Source: an uncultured Clostridia bacterium
Lineage (GTDB): Bacteria; Bacillota; Clostridia; Christensenellales; Borkfalkiaceae
Length of the DNA stretch: 20,081 nt
Direction: 5' to 3'
NCBI GenBank assembly: GCA_934271735.1
Contig: CAKQSB010000023.1
Span: 1-20,081, forward strand
A program made the translations under genes and the position numbers. The notes below the pieces were generated by a model. It made no database searches. It had not been told where the DNA came from and was given only the letters and a program-made list of their open reading frames with translations. This document shows, in pieces, positions 14,218-20,072 of the stretch (the stretch's first letter is position 1; each line of letters begins with the position of its first letter).

Positions 14218-14586
14218 ATGGCAGATATTGCAAAATTCATTGAAGAGATCAAAGGTATGACCGTTCTTGAACTCAACAGCCTTGTTAAGGCTATCGAAGA
14301 AGAGTTCGGCGTTAGCGCTGCTGCTCCCGTTGCAGTTGCAGGCGCTGTTGCCGCTGCTGCTCCCGCAGAAGAAGAAAAGACTGAATTCAACGTTGTATTG
14401 AAAGAAGTCGGCGGAAACAAAATCGCTGTTATCAAAGCTGTCAGAGAAATCACCGGTCTTGGCCTTGTTGACGCTAAGAACATGGTTGAAAAAGGCGGCG
14501 TTGTTAAAGAAGCTGCTCCCAAGGACGAAGCTGAAAAGATGGTTGCTAAGCTCAAAGAAGCAGGCGCTACCGCTGTTATGGAATAA
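14218..14586 (+). CDS. rplL: Ribosomal protein L7/L12
   Basis: The 122-residue stalk protein recruits translational GTPases. The N-terminal dimerisation helices (1-32) are followed by an Ala-rich hinge (about 33-55, AAAAPAEEEK) and the globular C-terminal domain (EFNVVLKEVGGNKIAVIKAV, GLGLVDAKNMVEKGG). AGAGAGG (14199-14205) precedes the ATG. A terminator follows at 14611. The gene for RNA polymerase beta subunit, the usual next gene, is not there. Confidence 0.98.
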   Translation: MADIAKFIEEIKGMTVLELNSLVKAIEEEFGVSAAAPVAVAGAVAAAAPAEEEKTEFNVVLKEVGGNKIAVIKAVREITGLGLVDAKNMVEKGGVVKEAAPKDEAEKMVAKLKEAGATAVME

Positions 14587-14610
14587 TTTCCGTCAGTTAT
14601 TTAACTATCG

Positions 14611-14646
14611 AAAGGTCGAGGTTTTTGCCCCGACCTTTTTTGTATA
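14611..14646 (+). terminator. Terminator after rplL
   Basis: AAAGGTCG pairs with CGACCTTT, plus GG with CC beyond one mismatch, around a T-rich loop, followed by TTTTTT. It closes the ribosomal block. Confidence 0.85.
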
Positions 14647-14703
14647 TTGTGTTTCCGTTTTCGGAAATAACGGCGTTTTGGCGGGTTCTGACACAATATG
14701 TGC

Positions 14704-14732
14704 TTGACATTTTTAAGGTTTAGGGTTAAAAT
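14704..14732 (+). promoter_or_regulatory. Promoter of the yqeY-like gene
   Basis: TTGACA (14704-14709) and TAAAAT (14727-14732) are separated by 17 bases, 31 bases upstream of the start codon. Confidence 0.75.
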
Positions 14733-14763
14733 ATAGCCGAAAGACGAGAAAGGAGAAATAAAA

Positions 14764-15186
14764 ATGCAGATAGAAGATTTTAAAAAAATTAAAATAGAGG
14801 CGATGAAGGCTCATGATAAGGACGCCGTAGCCGCGCTTAACGTGGTTATCAACAAGCTTATGCTTGCGGGAATAGAGAAAAAAGCCGCGGGCGAGGAAAT
14901 GACGGACGCGGACGTTACCAAGATATTACAGAAAACCGTAAACGAACTCACCGAAGAAAGAGAGGGTTTCGTTAAAGCGGGAAGAACGGAGACGGTCGCA
15001 AGTCTCGATCATCAGCTTGAAACGGTTAAAAAATACCTTCCCAAACTTCTTTCGGAAGAGGAAATAAAGGTTATAATCGAAAAACTCGACGATAAAACCG
15101 TACCCGCGGTTATGAAACATTTCAAGACGAATTATGCGGGTAAGGTCGATATGAAACTTGTCGGCGACGTGCTTAAAAAACTTTAA
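14764..15186 (+). CDS. YqeY-like (GatB/YqeY domain) protein
   Basis: The 140-residue helical protein belongs to the YqeY family, whose domain is also the C-terminal tRNA-binding tail of GatB. Recognisable parts are IKIEAMKAHDKDAVAALNVV (10-29), EKKAAGEEMTDADVTKILQK, REGFVKAGRTE, the motif KKYLPKLLSEEEI (90-102) and YAGKVDMKLVGDVLKK near the end. A precise cellular role has not been settled; tRNA or ribosome association is assumed from the GatB homology. AAAGGAG (14750-14756) precedes the ATG. It has its own promoter and terminator, so it is monocistronic. Confidence 0.92.
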   Translation: MQIEDFKKIKIEAMKAHDKDAVAALNVVINKLMLAGIEKKAAGEEMTDADVTKILQKTVNELTEEREGFVKAGRTETVASLDHQLETVKKYLPKLLSEEEIKVIIEKLDDKTVPAVMKHFKTNYAGKVDMKLVGDVLKKL

Positions 15187-15208
15187 CTTGTAATAGTAAA
15201 CGACAGTG

Positions 15209-15249
15209 AATACGCCGGGTAAACCTCAGGTTTACCCGGCGTATTTTTT
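15209..15249 (+). terminator. Terminator after the yqeY-like gene
   Basis: A perfect stem of about 16 base pairs (core TACGCCGGGTAAAC) with a loop around CTCAG is followed by TTTTTT (15244-15249). Confidence 0.9.
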
Positions 15250-15262
15250 AGTTTGAGATTAA

Positions 15263-15317
15263 ATCGGCTTTTCGGAAATCAACGAAGAGAAAATACAAGA
15301 TCCGAACGAAAGCCGAT
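15263..15317 (-). repeat. Imperfect hairpin after ktrA
   Basis: ATCGGCTTT (15263-15271) pairs with AAAGCCGAT (15309-15317), and TCGGA (15272-15276) with TCCGA (15301-15305). It directly follows the ktrA stop on the minus strand but lacks a T-run, so it is more likely a 3'-end stabilising hairpin than a terminator. Confidence 0.4.
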
Positions 15318-15318
15318 A

Positions 15319-15972
15319 TTACGAATGAATTATTTTCTTTATGGAATCGTAACTTCCGAGTATATAAAGAGCCTGGTCTTTTCCGAGTTTCATATCGGGC
15401 GTGAAGGACGGATCTATTTTTGAACCGCTCTTTATGGCAACGATATTCAGTTTGTATTTCTTTCTTACGTCTATTTCCGCAATACTTTTACCGACCCAGA
15501 CTTCCGGTACGGAAATCTCGAAAATCGAGCACGACGAATCGATTTCTATATAATCGAGAATATGGTCGGAACAGCAACGGATCGCCGTCCAGGTAGCGAG
15601 CTGTTTTTCGGGGAAAACTACTTCGTCCGCGCCGTTTCTTATAAGCAGTTTTGCCTGACCGTCTCTTTCCGCCCGCGAAATTACTTTTCTTGCCCCCATA
15701 TCTTTAAGAAGGCAGGTTGTTTCGAGAGAACTCTGGAAATCTCCTCCGATCGCAACGATGCAAACGTCGTAATTTTTAATGCCGAGTGTGGATAGAAACT
15801 CTTCGCTTGAAGAATCGCCTATCTGCCCGTTAGTGACGAGAGGCATAATTTTGTTCACTCTTGATTCGTCGCGGTCGACAGCCATAACGTCGTGACCCAA
15901 TTCATTAAGTTTTTCGGCAATATGTTTTCCGAATCTGCCGAGTCCTATAAGTAATACCGATTTCTTTTTCAT
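15319..15972 (-). CDS. ktrA: KtrA/TrkA-family potassium uptake regulatory subunit
   Basis: This cytoplasmic RCK protein gates the KtrB channel subunit by binding nucleotides. The 217-residue protein shows the Rossmann motif LLIGLGRFGKHIAEKLNELG (6-25) and the acidic end of beta-2 in AVDRDE. IGDSSSEEFLSTLGIKNYDV follows, then a C-terminal TrkA-C domain (from about 135, ISVPEVWVGKSIAEIDVRKK). I chose the ATG at 15972 because GGAGG (15981-15985) precedes it. An in-frame ATG at 16020 would add 16 residues without a good ribosome binding site. It follows ktrB with a short gap. C-di-AMP binding by TrkA-C is known in Firmicutes relatives (family knowledge). Confidence 0.92.
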   Translation of the reverse strand: MKKKSVLLIGLGRFGKHIAEKLNELGHDVMAVDRDESRVNKIMPLVTNGQIGDSSSEEFLSTLGIKNYDVCIVAIGGDFQSSLETTCLLKDMGARKVISRAERDGQAKLLIRNGADEVVFPEKQLATWTAIRCCSDHILDYIEIDSSCSIFEISVPEVWVGKSIAEIDVRKKYKLNIVAIKSGSKIDPSFTPDMKLGKDQALYILGSYDSIKKIIHS

Positions 15973-16033
15973 ATTTAAACCTCCGTTTTTAGCCGCAGTC
16001 GTTTCGGCGTATTTTGACATAATCCCGCTCGGG

Positions 16034-17362
16034 TTAACCTACCGCGATTTGTTCCGACGGAAGCATCCCTTCGTCGGAATTGCGATTTTTAAGCGTGGCG
16101 TAAATAAGCGTCAATCCGCCGACTCTGCCCGCATACATCAATCCGATAAGCAATAATTTTGAAATTACCGACAAAGACGGCGTTATACCGAGAGATAATC
16201 CCACCGTCGCCGCTGCCGATGCCGATTCGAACAAACAGTCCTTAAGAGGAAGCGATTCTATCGTGCTTATCGTCATTCCGACGAGTAAAAACAGCGTGAT
16301 ATACATAACGGCGATCGCCGCAGCGTTTTTTACGGTATCGTCGGTTATTCTTCGTTTTAAAAGCGTGACGTTTTTTTTGCGGTAAAACACCGAACCTGCG
16401 GAAGCGAGAAGAATAGCAAAAGTAGTAACTTTCATTCCGCCCGCAGTCGAGCCGGACGCTCCTCCGATCAGCATCAGAACGATCATTAGGGCGATGCCCG
16501 TGTCGGTAAATTTTGTCAGGTCCGACGTATTGAATCCTGCCGTCCTCGGCGAAACCGATTGGAATAGCGATGATAATACTCTTTCGCCGAAAGGACAGTC
16601 CGAATATTCGAAGAAAAAGAAATATACGGCGGGTAAAAGAATAAGCGCGGCGGAAGTGATAATTATCAGTTTACTTTGCGTTCTGTATTTTTTAAACCGC
16701 CATTTGTGATTCACGATATCTTCCCAGGTAAGAAAACCGATGCCGCCGATTATTATGAGCAGCGTTATGACGATATTCACCACGGGATCGGATTTATAAG
16801 CGGTGAGCGAAGAGAACTGTCCGCTTTTATCTCCGAAAAGATCAAAACCCGCGTTGCAGAATGCGGATACGGAGTGGAATATTGCCAGCCAGACGCCTTC
16901 TGCGCCGTAGTCTTTGCAAAACGGGAACAAAAGGGCAATTGCGCCGATTAGTTCTATCAGCAGAATACCTTTTATCGCAAAGCCCGTCAGCCTGACAATT
17001 CCTCCGACGGTCGGCGCGGAAATAGCTTCTTTCATTATATTTCTGCCGAAAAGACCTATTTTTTTCCCCGATAAAATGGCAAAAGCCGCCGCAACGGAGA
17101 TTATGCCCATTCCGCCTGTTTGTATCAAAAGCAGAATAACGACCTGTCCGAAAACCGACCAGTGCGACGCGGTGTCGTATGTGATAAGTCCCGTAACGCA
17201 AGTTGCCGAGGCGGAAGTGAAGAGTGTGTCGATATACGGAGTCCATTCCCTGTTTTTCGAGGCGACAGGCAACGACAAAAGAAAACTTCCCAAAAGAATT
17301 ATTCCCGCAAAACCGAGCAGAATAGTCTGGAAAGGCGATAGTTTTTTTCTGATTTTAACCAT
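16034..17362 (-). CDS. ktrB: KtrB/TrkH-family potassium transporter subunit
   Basis: This is an integral membrane K+ (or Na+-dependent K+) translocator of 442 residues with four repeated M1-P-M2 units. The four pore loops are visible: ATCVTGLITYD (about 53-63), SAFCNAGFDLFG, SPRTAGFNTSDL and SAAATVGLSLGI, each with the filter glycine. The N-terminus starts MVKIRKKLSPFQTILLGFAG. CGGAGATG lies 10 bases upstream of the ATG. It heads the ktrB-ktrA operon. A promoter at 17456-17484, overlapped by a palindrome, points to transcriptional control. Confidence 0.95.
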   Translation of the reverse strand: MVKIRKKLSPFQTILLGFAGIILLGSFLLSLPVASKNREWTPYIDTLFTSASATCVTGLITYDTASHWSVFGQVVILLLIQTGGMGIISVAAAFAILSGKKIGLFGRNIMKEAISAPTVGGIVRLTGFAIKGILLIELIGAIALLFPFCKDYGAEGVWLAIFHSVSAFCNAGFDLFGDKSGQFSSLTAYKSDPVVNIVITLLIIIGGIGFLTWEDIVNHKWRFKKYRTQSKLIIITSAALILLPAVYFFFFEYSDCPFGERVLSSLFQSVSPRTAGFNTSDLTKFTDTGIALMIVLMLIGGASGSTAGGMKVTTFAILLASAGSVFYRKKNVTLLKRRITDDTVKNAAAIAVMYITLFLLVGMTISTIESLPLKDCLFESASAAATVGLSLGITPSLSVISKLLLIGLMYAGRVGGLTLIYATLKNRNSDEGMLPSEQIAVG

Positions 17363-17455
17363 TTTTAGTTACATCTCCGGAGTATCCGTCTTTCTGATAA
17401 AAGGCGTTCTGAAATATGTATTTATAACCGCGATATTATGTATTATAACAATATC

Positions 17456-17484
17456 ATTATACCCTTTCCGAATGTAATAGTCAA
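17456..17484 (-). promoter_or_regulatory. Promoter of ktrB-ktrA
   Basis: On the minus strand, TTGACT (17484-17479) and TATAAT (17461-17456) are 17 bases apart. A leader of about 85 bases follows. Confidence 0.75.
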
Positions 17485-17495
17485 TGATATTACAT
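17472..17495. promoter_or_regulatory. Palindromic operator candidate at the ktrB promoter
   Basis: ATGTAATA (17472-17479) and TATTACAT (17488-17495) are perfect inverted arms separated by 8 bases. The element covers the -35 box of ktrB, the position expected for a repressor. The regulator is unknown. Confidence 0.55.
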
Positions 17496-17527
17496 ATAGT
17501 TGTAAGTCTCGAAATCCTGCAATTTTG

Positions 17528-17743
17528 TTATTTTTTTCTTGTTAAAGTCGTAAAGCGTAATATTGAAAACATCGGAAAAAGTTTTGCTTTGATCATCTCG
17601 AACATAACTAAGCAACGCTGTCGGGAAGACGGGTAATAGTCTATCGAATTTCCCGCGACTTTCGTGCAGGAACTCGCGGCAAAAACACCTGAAATCGAAA
17701 AAGCGGTGATAAAAATTTGCACAATTTTACGCATTGTTTTCAT
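17528..17743 (-). CDS. Doubtful small lipoprotein-like ORF
   Basis: The 71-residue frame begins MKTMRKIVQIFITAFSISGV, a convincing export signal, followed by FAASSCTKVAGNS with a possible lipobox cysteine (C27). The rest (SIDYYPSSRQRC and a basic end) shows no recognised domain. No ribosome binding site precedes the ATG. The near-consensus promoter at 17750-17778 would start transcription at or next to the ATG, so the mRNA would be leaderless. It could be a real small lipoprotein, the remnant of a longer one, or a non-coding leader transcript. I saw no riboswitch fold in this stretch. Confidence 0.35.
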   Translation of the reverse strand: MKTMRKIVQIFITAFSISGVFAASSCTKVAGNSIDYYPSSRQRCLVMFEMIKAKLFPMFSILRFTTLTRKK

Positions 17744-17749
17744 AAAAAA

Positions 17750-17778
17750 AGTATATAATTTAAAAAAGAATATGTCAA
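17750..17778 (-). promoter_or_regulatory. Minus-strand promoter upstream of the small ORF
   Basis: TTGACA (17778-17773) and TATACT (17755-17750) are separated by 17 bases. The predicted start of transcription is at about 17743. It is back to back with the plsY promoter. Confidence 0.7.
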
Positions 17779-17788
17779 GTGTAAATAA

Positions 17789-17817
17789 TTGACTTTAAAG
17801 GGTATTTGTTGTAAAAT
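17789..17817 (+). promoter_or_regulatory. Promoter of plsY-gpsA
   Basis: TTGACT (17789-17794) and TAAAAT (17812-17817) are 17 bases apart. The start codon is only 17 bases after the -10, giving a very short leader. Confidence 0.65.
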
Positions 17818-17834
17818 ATCGTTGAGGTACAAAA

Positions 17835-18497
17835 ATGACTTGGTGGATGATTATTCTCTCGATTGTCGTCGGCTACTTGATGGGTTCGTTAAGTATGTCC
17901 GTTATCGTTTCGAGGTTATTTTATAAAGGAGACGTAAGGAAATACGGCAGCGGCAACGCGGGTGCGACGAATATGGCGAGGGTTTACGGTTGGAAAGGCG
18001 GACTTGTCGTTCTGATTGGAGATATCGCGAAAGCCATAATTGCAATGGTTATTTTTCTCGTTTTAGGCAATAAATTCGACGGGCGCGGCGAAGATTATAT
18101 GTGTATTGCGGGCGCGGCTTGTACGTTCGGACATGCTTTTCCTTTGTTTTTCAAGTTCAAAGGCGGGAAATGCGTAACCGTCGGCGCAGCGGTCGCTCTT
18201 ATGATCGACTGGAGAGTGTTTCTTATTGCCATAGGCGCGTTTATTATCGTCGTTCTGATAACGAAAATCGTTTCGATAAGCTCGATAACTGCGGCGATTA
18301 CTTTCCCCGTATCGTATGTTTTATTGGGAGTCTGGAACGTTTACGAGATTTCCGCGGCGAAACTTATCCTTTCGGTTTTCGTCGGGGTTTTCATTATCGT
18401 GCTTCATTATAAAAATATAATAAGGCTTTTCAAAGGGGAAGAAAAGAGGTTTTCGTTTAAGAAAAACACCGATAAAAAATCAGCCGATGAACATTAA
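17835..18497 (+). CDS. plsY: Acyl-phosphate:glycerol-3-phosphate acyltransferase PlsY
   Basis: PlsY transfers the acyl group of acyl-phosphate to sn-glycerol-3-phosphate, making lysophosphatidic acid in the membrane. The 220-residue protein has about five membrane helices. It has the family motifs YGSGNAGATNMAR (37-49), FGHAFPLFFKFKGGKCV in the middle, and HYKNIIRLFKGEE near the end. A Lys-rich C-terminal tail follows. GAGGT (17824-17828) precedes the ATG. gpsA, which makes its substrate, starts 35 bases downstream, so the two form a pathway operon. Confidence 0.96.
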   Translation: MTWWMIILSIVVGYLMGSLSMSVIVSRLFYKGDVRKYGSGNAGATNMARVYGWKGGLVVLIGDIAKAIIAMVIFLVLGNKFDGRGEDYMCIAGAACTFGHAFPLFFKFKGGKCVTVGAAVALMIDWRVFLIAIGAFIIVVLITKIVSISSITAAITFPVSYVLLGVWNVYEISAAKLILSVFVGVFIIVLHYKNIIRLFKGEEKRFSFKKNTDKKSADEH

Positions 18498-18504
18498 AAT
18501 ATTG

Positions 18505-18520
18505 CGTTTATCGACTTATA
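18505..18520 (+). repeat. 16-base repeat, copy 2
   Basis: This is an exact copy of the element at 2814-2829 (CGTTTATCGACTTATA), here in the 35-base gap between plsY and gpsA, directly before the gpsA ribosome binding site. Confidence 0.5.
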
Positions 18521-18532
18521 GCGAGGTTTATT

Positions 18533-19504
18533 ATGGTCGTAAGCGTAATGGGGTGCGGTAGATGGGGCTCTTTTATCAGCTGGTATCTGGCAAACACCGG
18601 GCATAAAGTCGCCGAGTGGGGCAGGGCGGACGGAAGGGCTTTCAACGAACTGAAAGAGAACGGCAAAAACGAATACGTCGATCTGGACGAGAGAATTTGT
18701 CTCACGTCCGATTTAAGTTACGCCGTACGTTCGGCGGAAATAATAGTGATATCGATAAAATCGCAAAGCTTAAGGGAGTTTGCTCGCGAAATCGGGACGC
18801 TCGGCGCAAAAGATAAAACGATAGTCCTTTGTATGAAAGGTCTCGAGGAAGACACGGGCAAAAGGCTTAGCGAAATTATGCTCGAAGAGGGCTATGATAA
18901 GAATAAAATCGCCGTTTGGGTAGGTCCGGGTCATATTCAGGAATTTACGAAAGGCAAGCCGAACTGTATGGTTATCGACGGCTACAACGCCGAACTCGTG
19001 AGAAATCTTGCGGACGCGTTTAAAAGTAAACTTATCCGTTTTTATTACGGCGAAGATATTATAGGCAGCGAAGTCGGCGCGGCGGCGAAAAACGTTATGG
19101 GTATCGCCGCGGGAATCCTGGACGGCGGAGGGCTTTGCACTCTCAAAGGTCCGCTTATGGCTCGCGGAGCGAGGGAGATTTCGCGGCTCATAAAGGCTAT
19201 GGGCGGAAACGAGCTTTCGGCTTACGGTCTTTGCCATCTGGGCGATTATGAAACGACTTTGTTTTCGGAGTTTTCCAACAATCGTCGTTACGGCGAGGAT
19301 TTATATCTCAAAAAGCCGTTCACAAAGCTTGCGGAGGGCGTTTCAACAGCGAAAGCATTGAAATATCTCGGCGAAAAGTACAACACGGAATTGCCTATTT
19401 CAAATGCGGTTTATAACATTATTTATGAACGTAAAGAGCCTTTGGAAGAGCTTTTGAAGCTTTTCGAAAGAAAAACGGTCGAAGAATTCAAATCCAGACC
19501 GTAA
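18533..19504 (+). CDS. gpsA: Glycerol-3-phosphate dehydrogenase [NAD(P)+]
   Basis: GpsA reduces dihydroxyacetone phosphate to sn-glycerol-3-phosphate, the substrate of PlsY encoded just upstream. The 323-residue protein shows the dinucleotide-binding MGCGRWGSFISWYLANTGHK (6-25), VWVGPGHIQEF in place of the commoner GPSHAEE, the catalytic lysine in GAAAKNVMGIAAGILDGG, and the substrate-binding GLCHLGDYETTLFS followed by SNNRRYGE. The length is slightly below the usual 330-345. GCGAGGT (18521-18527) precedes the ATG. A strong terminator closes the plsY-gpsA operon. Confidence 0.94.
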   Translation: MVVSVMGCGRWGSFISWYLANTGHKVAEWGRADGRAFNELKENGKNEYVDLDERICLTSDLSYAVRSAEIIVISIKSQSLREFAREIGTLGAKDKTIVLCMKGLEEDTGKRLSEIMLEEGYDKNKIAVWVGPGHIQEFTKGKPNCMVIDGYNAELVRNLADAFKSKLIRFYYGEDIIGSEVGAAAKNVMGIAAGILDGGGLCTLKGPLMARGAREISRLIKAMGGNELSAYGLCHLGDYETTLFSEFSNNRRYGEDLYLKKPFTKLAEGVSTAKALKYLGEKYNTELPISNAVYNIIYERKEPLEELLKLFERKTVEEFKSRP

Positions 19505-19516
19505 AAAGAGATAACT

Positions 19517-19564
19517 TGCGGGCGGCTTTCGGATAAAAAGCCGCCCGCATTAAAAAATTTTTTA
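19517..19564 (+). terminator. Terminator after gpsA
   Basis: Thirteen-base perfect arms (19517-19529 and 19537-19549, core GCGGGCGGCTTT) are followed by an A run and TTTTTT. Confidence 0.85.
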
Positions 19565-19581
19565 AAACCGCATAAAAAGGG

Positions 19582-19610
19582 TTTACATTTTTTTTAAAAT
19601 AGTATATAAT
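19582..19610 (+). promoter_or_regulatory. Promoter of tRNA-Pro
   Basis: TTTACA (19582-19587) and TATAAT (19605-19610) are 17 bases apart, 21 bases upstream of the mature tRNA. Confidence 0.75.
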
Positions 19611-19631
19611 CAATTAGCAAATGCGAGATAT

Positions 19632-19708
19632 CTGGGTGTAGCGCAGTTTGGTAGCGCGCTTGAATGGGGTTCAAGAGGCCGGAAGTTCAAATCTTCTCAC
19701 TCAGACCA
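19632..19708 (+). tRNA. tRNA-Pro (anticodon GGG)
   Basis: This is a 77-base cloverleaf. The acceptor stem CTGGGTG pairs with CACTCAG, including one G-U pair. The D arm is GCGCAGTTTGGTAGCGC. The anticodon stem CTTGA/TCAAG encloses ATGGGGT, giving anticodon GGG, which reads CCC. The T arm is GGAAGTTCAAATCTTCT. Discriminator A and CCA are encoded. Its last 21 bases recur at 19881-19901. A coding frame that overlaps it is not real. Confidence 0.95.
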
Positions 19709-19718
19709 AAGATTTAAT

Positions 19719-19752
19719 AAAAAAATGCAGGGCTGTTGCTCTGCGTTTTTTT
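19719..19752 (+). terminator. Terminator after tRNA-Pro
   Basis: GCAGGG (19727-19732) pairs with CTCTGC (19739-19744) around CTGTTG, flanked by a run of A before and seven T after. Confidence 0.8.
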
Positions 19753-19756
19753 ATTA

Positions 19757-19858
19757 CTCTTTCGCTAAAGCGAAAGAGGGAACTTCCTTTCGGAAGTGAC
19801 GCGATTGCGGACTTTATGTTTTCGGAAAAAATAGAAGTCGAAGAGTCCGAGCAATCGC
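19757..19858. repeat. Hairpin-dense gene-free segment
   Basis: Three successive inverted repeats fill this stretch. The first is CTCTTTCGCT/AGCGAAAGAG (19757-19778), perfect over 10 base pairs. The second is ACTTCC/GGAAGT (19782-19797). The third pairs GCGATTGC with GCAATCGC and, past a 2-base bulge, GGACT with AGTCC (19801-19858). I see no credible gene or promoter in it. It lies between the tRNA-Pro terminator and the second copy of the tRNA 3' end. Confidence 0.6.
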
Positions 19859-19880
19859 TATTCCGTCGCTTCGCTCCTTA

Positions 19881-19901
19881 CAAATCTTCTCACTCAGACC
19901 A
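19881..19901 (+). repeat. Duplicate of tRNA-Pro 3' end (att-like)
   Basis: Twenty-one bases identical to 19688-19708, from the T loop through the CCA of tRNA-Pro, recur here 193 bases downstream. Upstream of the repeat there is no tRNA-like sequence. Identity from the T arm to the 3' end is the usual attachment-site pattern of tRNA-targeting integrases, so this is probably the far end of a deleted or very small insertion (inference). Confidence 0.7.
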
Positions 19902-19949
19902 CGCAAAAAGGGCAACGAGCATTCGTTGCCCTTTTTGCGTGGTCTGAGT
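19892..19949. terminator. 27-base perfect inverted repeat with terminator core
   Basis: Arms 19892-19918 and 19923-19949 are perfectly complementary around the loop GCAT. The inner part, GGGCAACGA paired with TCGTTGCCC and followed by TTTTT (preceded by AAAAA on the other side), is a classic bidirectional terminator. The outer part extends through the duplicated tRNA end (ACTCAGACCA). Confidence 0.8.
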
Positions 19950-19958
19950 TCGATTGAT

Positions 19959-20051
19959 GTGAATCAAATTTTTCCGATGAAGACCATAAATTGATTGAAA
20001 AAAATAACGAAAAATAAAAGCATAATCGAAGAACGGAAAAATTTGGTTCAC
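19959..20051. repeat. 18-base inverted repeat around an A-rich core
   Basis: Arms 19959-19976 and 20034-20051 match as inverted repeats with one mismatch (GTGAATCAAATTTTTCCG against the complement of the right arm). They enclose 57 A-rich bases without a gene. A MITE-like insertion or a long hairpin are both possible. Confidence 0.55.
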
Positions 20052-20072
20052 GTTTGCAACTCTGTTGCAAAC
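20052..20072. repeat. Small perfect hairpin at window end
   Basis: GTTTGCAAC (20052-20060) and GTTGCAAAC (20064-20072) are perfect inverted arms with the loop TCT. No T-run follows, so it may be an operator or the start of the next element beyond the window. Confidence 0.45.

Noticed and set aside
15973..16020. Upstream in-frame start for ktrA
   Set aside because: It adds 16 residues before the Rossmann fold and lacks a good ribosome binding site; GGAGG stands before the ATG at 15972.
17363..17743. c-di-AMP (ydaO-type) riboswitch in the ktrB leader
   Set aside because: Ktr genes often carry one, so I looked on the minus strand, but I found no matching conserved blocks, and the nearest promoter leaves only about 85 bases of leader.
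19648..19947. 99-codon plus-strand frame at the right end
   Set aside because: It starts inside tRNA-Pro and crosses the terminator and the inverted repeats; composition and position argue against coding.
19757..19949. CRISPR array
   Set aside because: The repeats are single hairpins of differing sequence, not regularly spaced identical units, and no cas gene is present.
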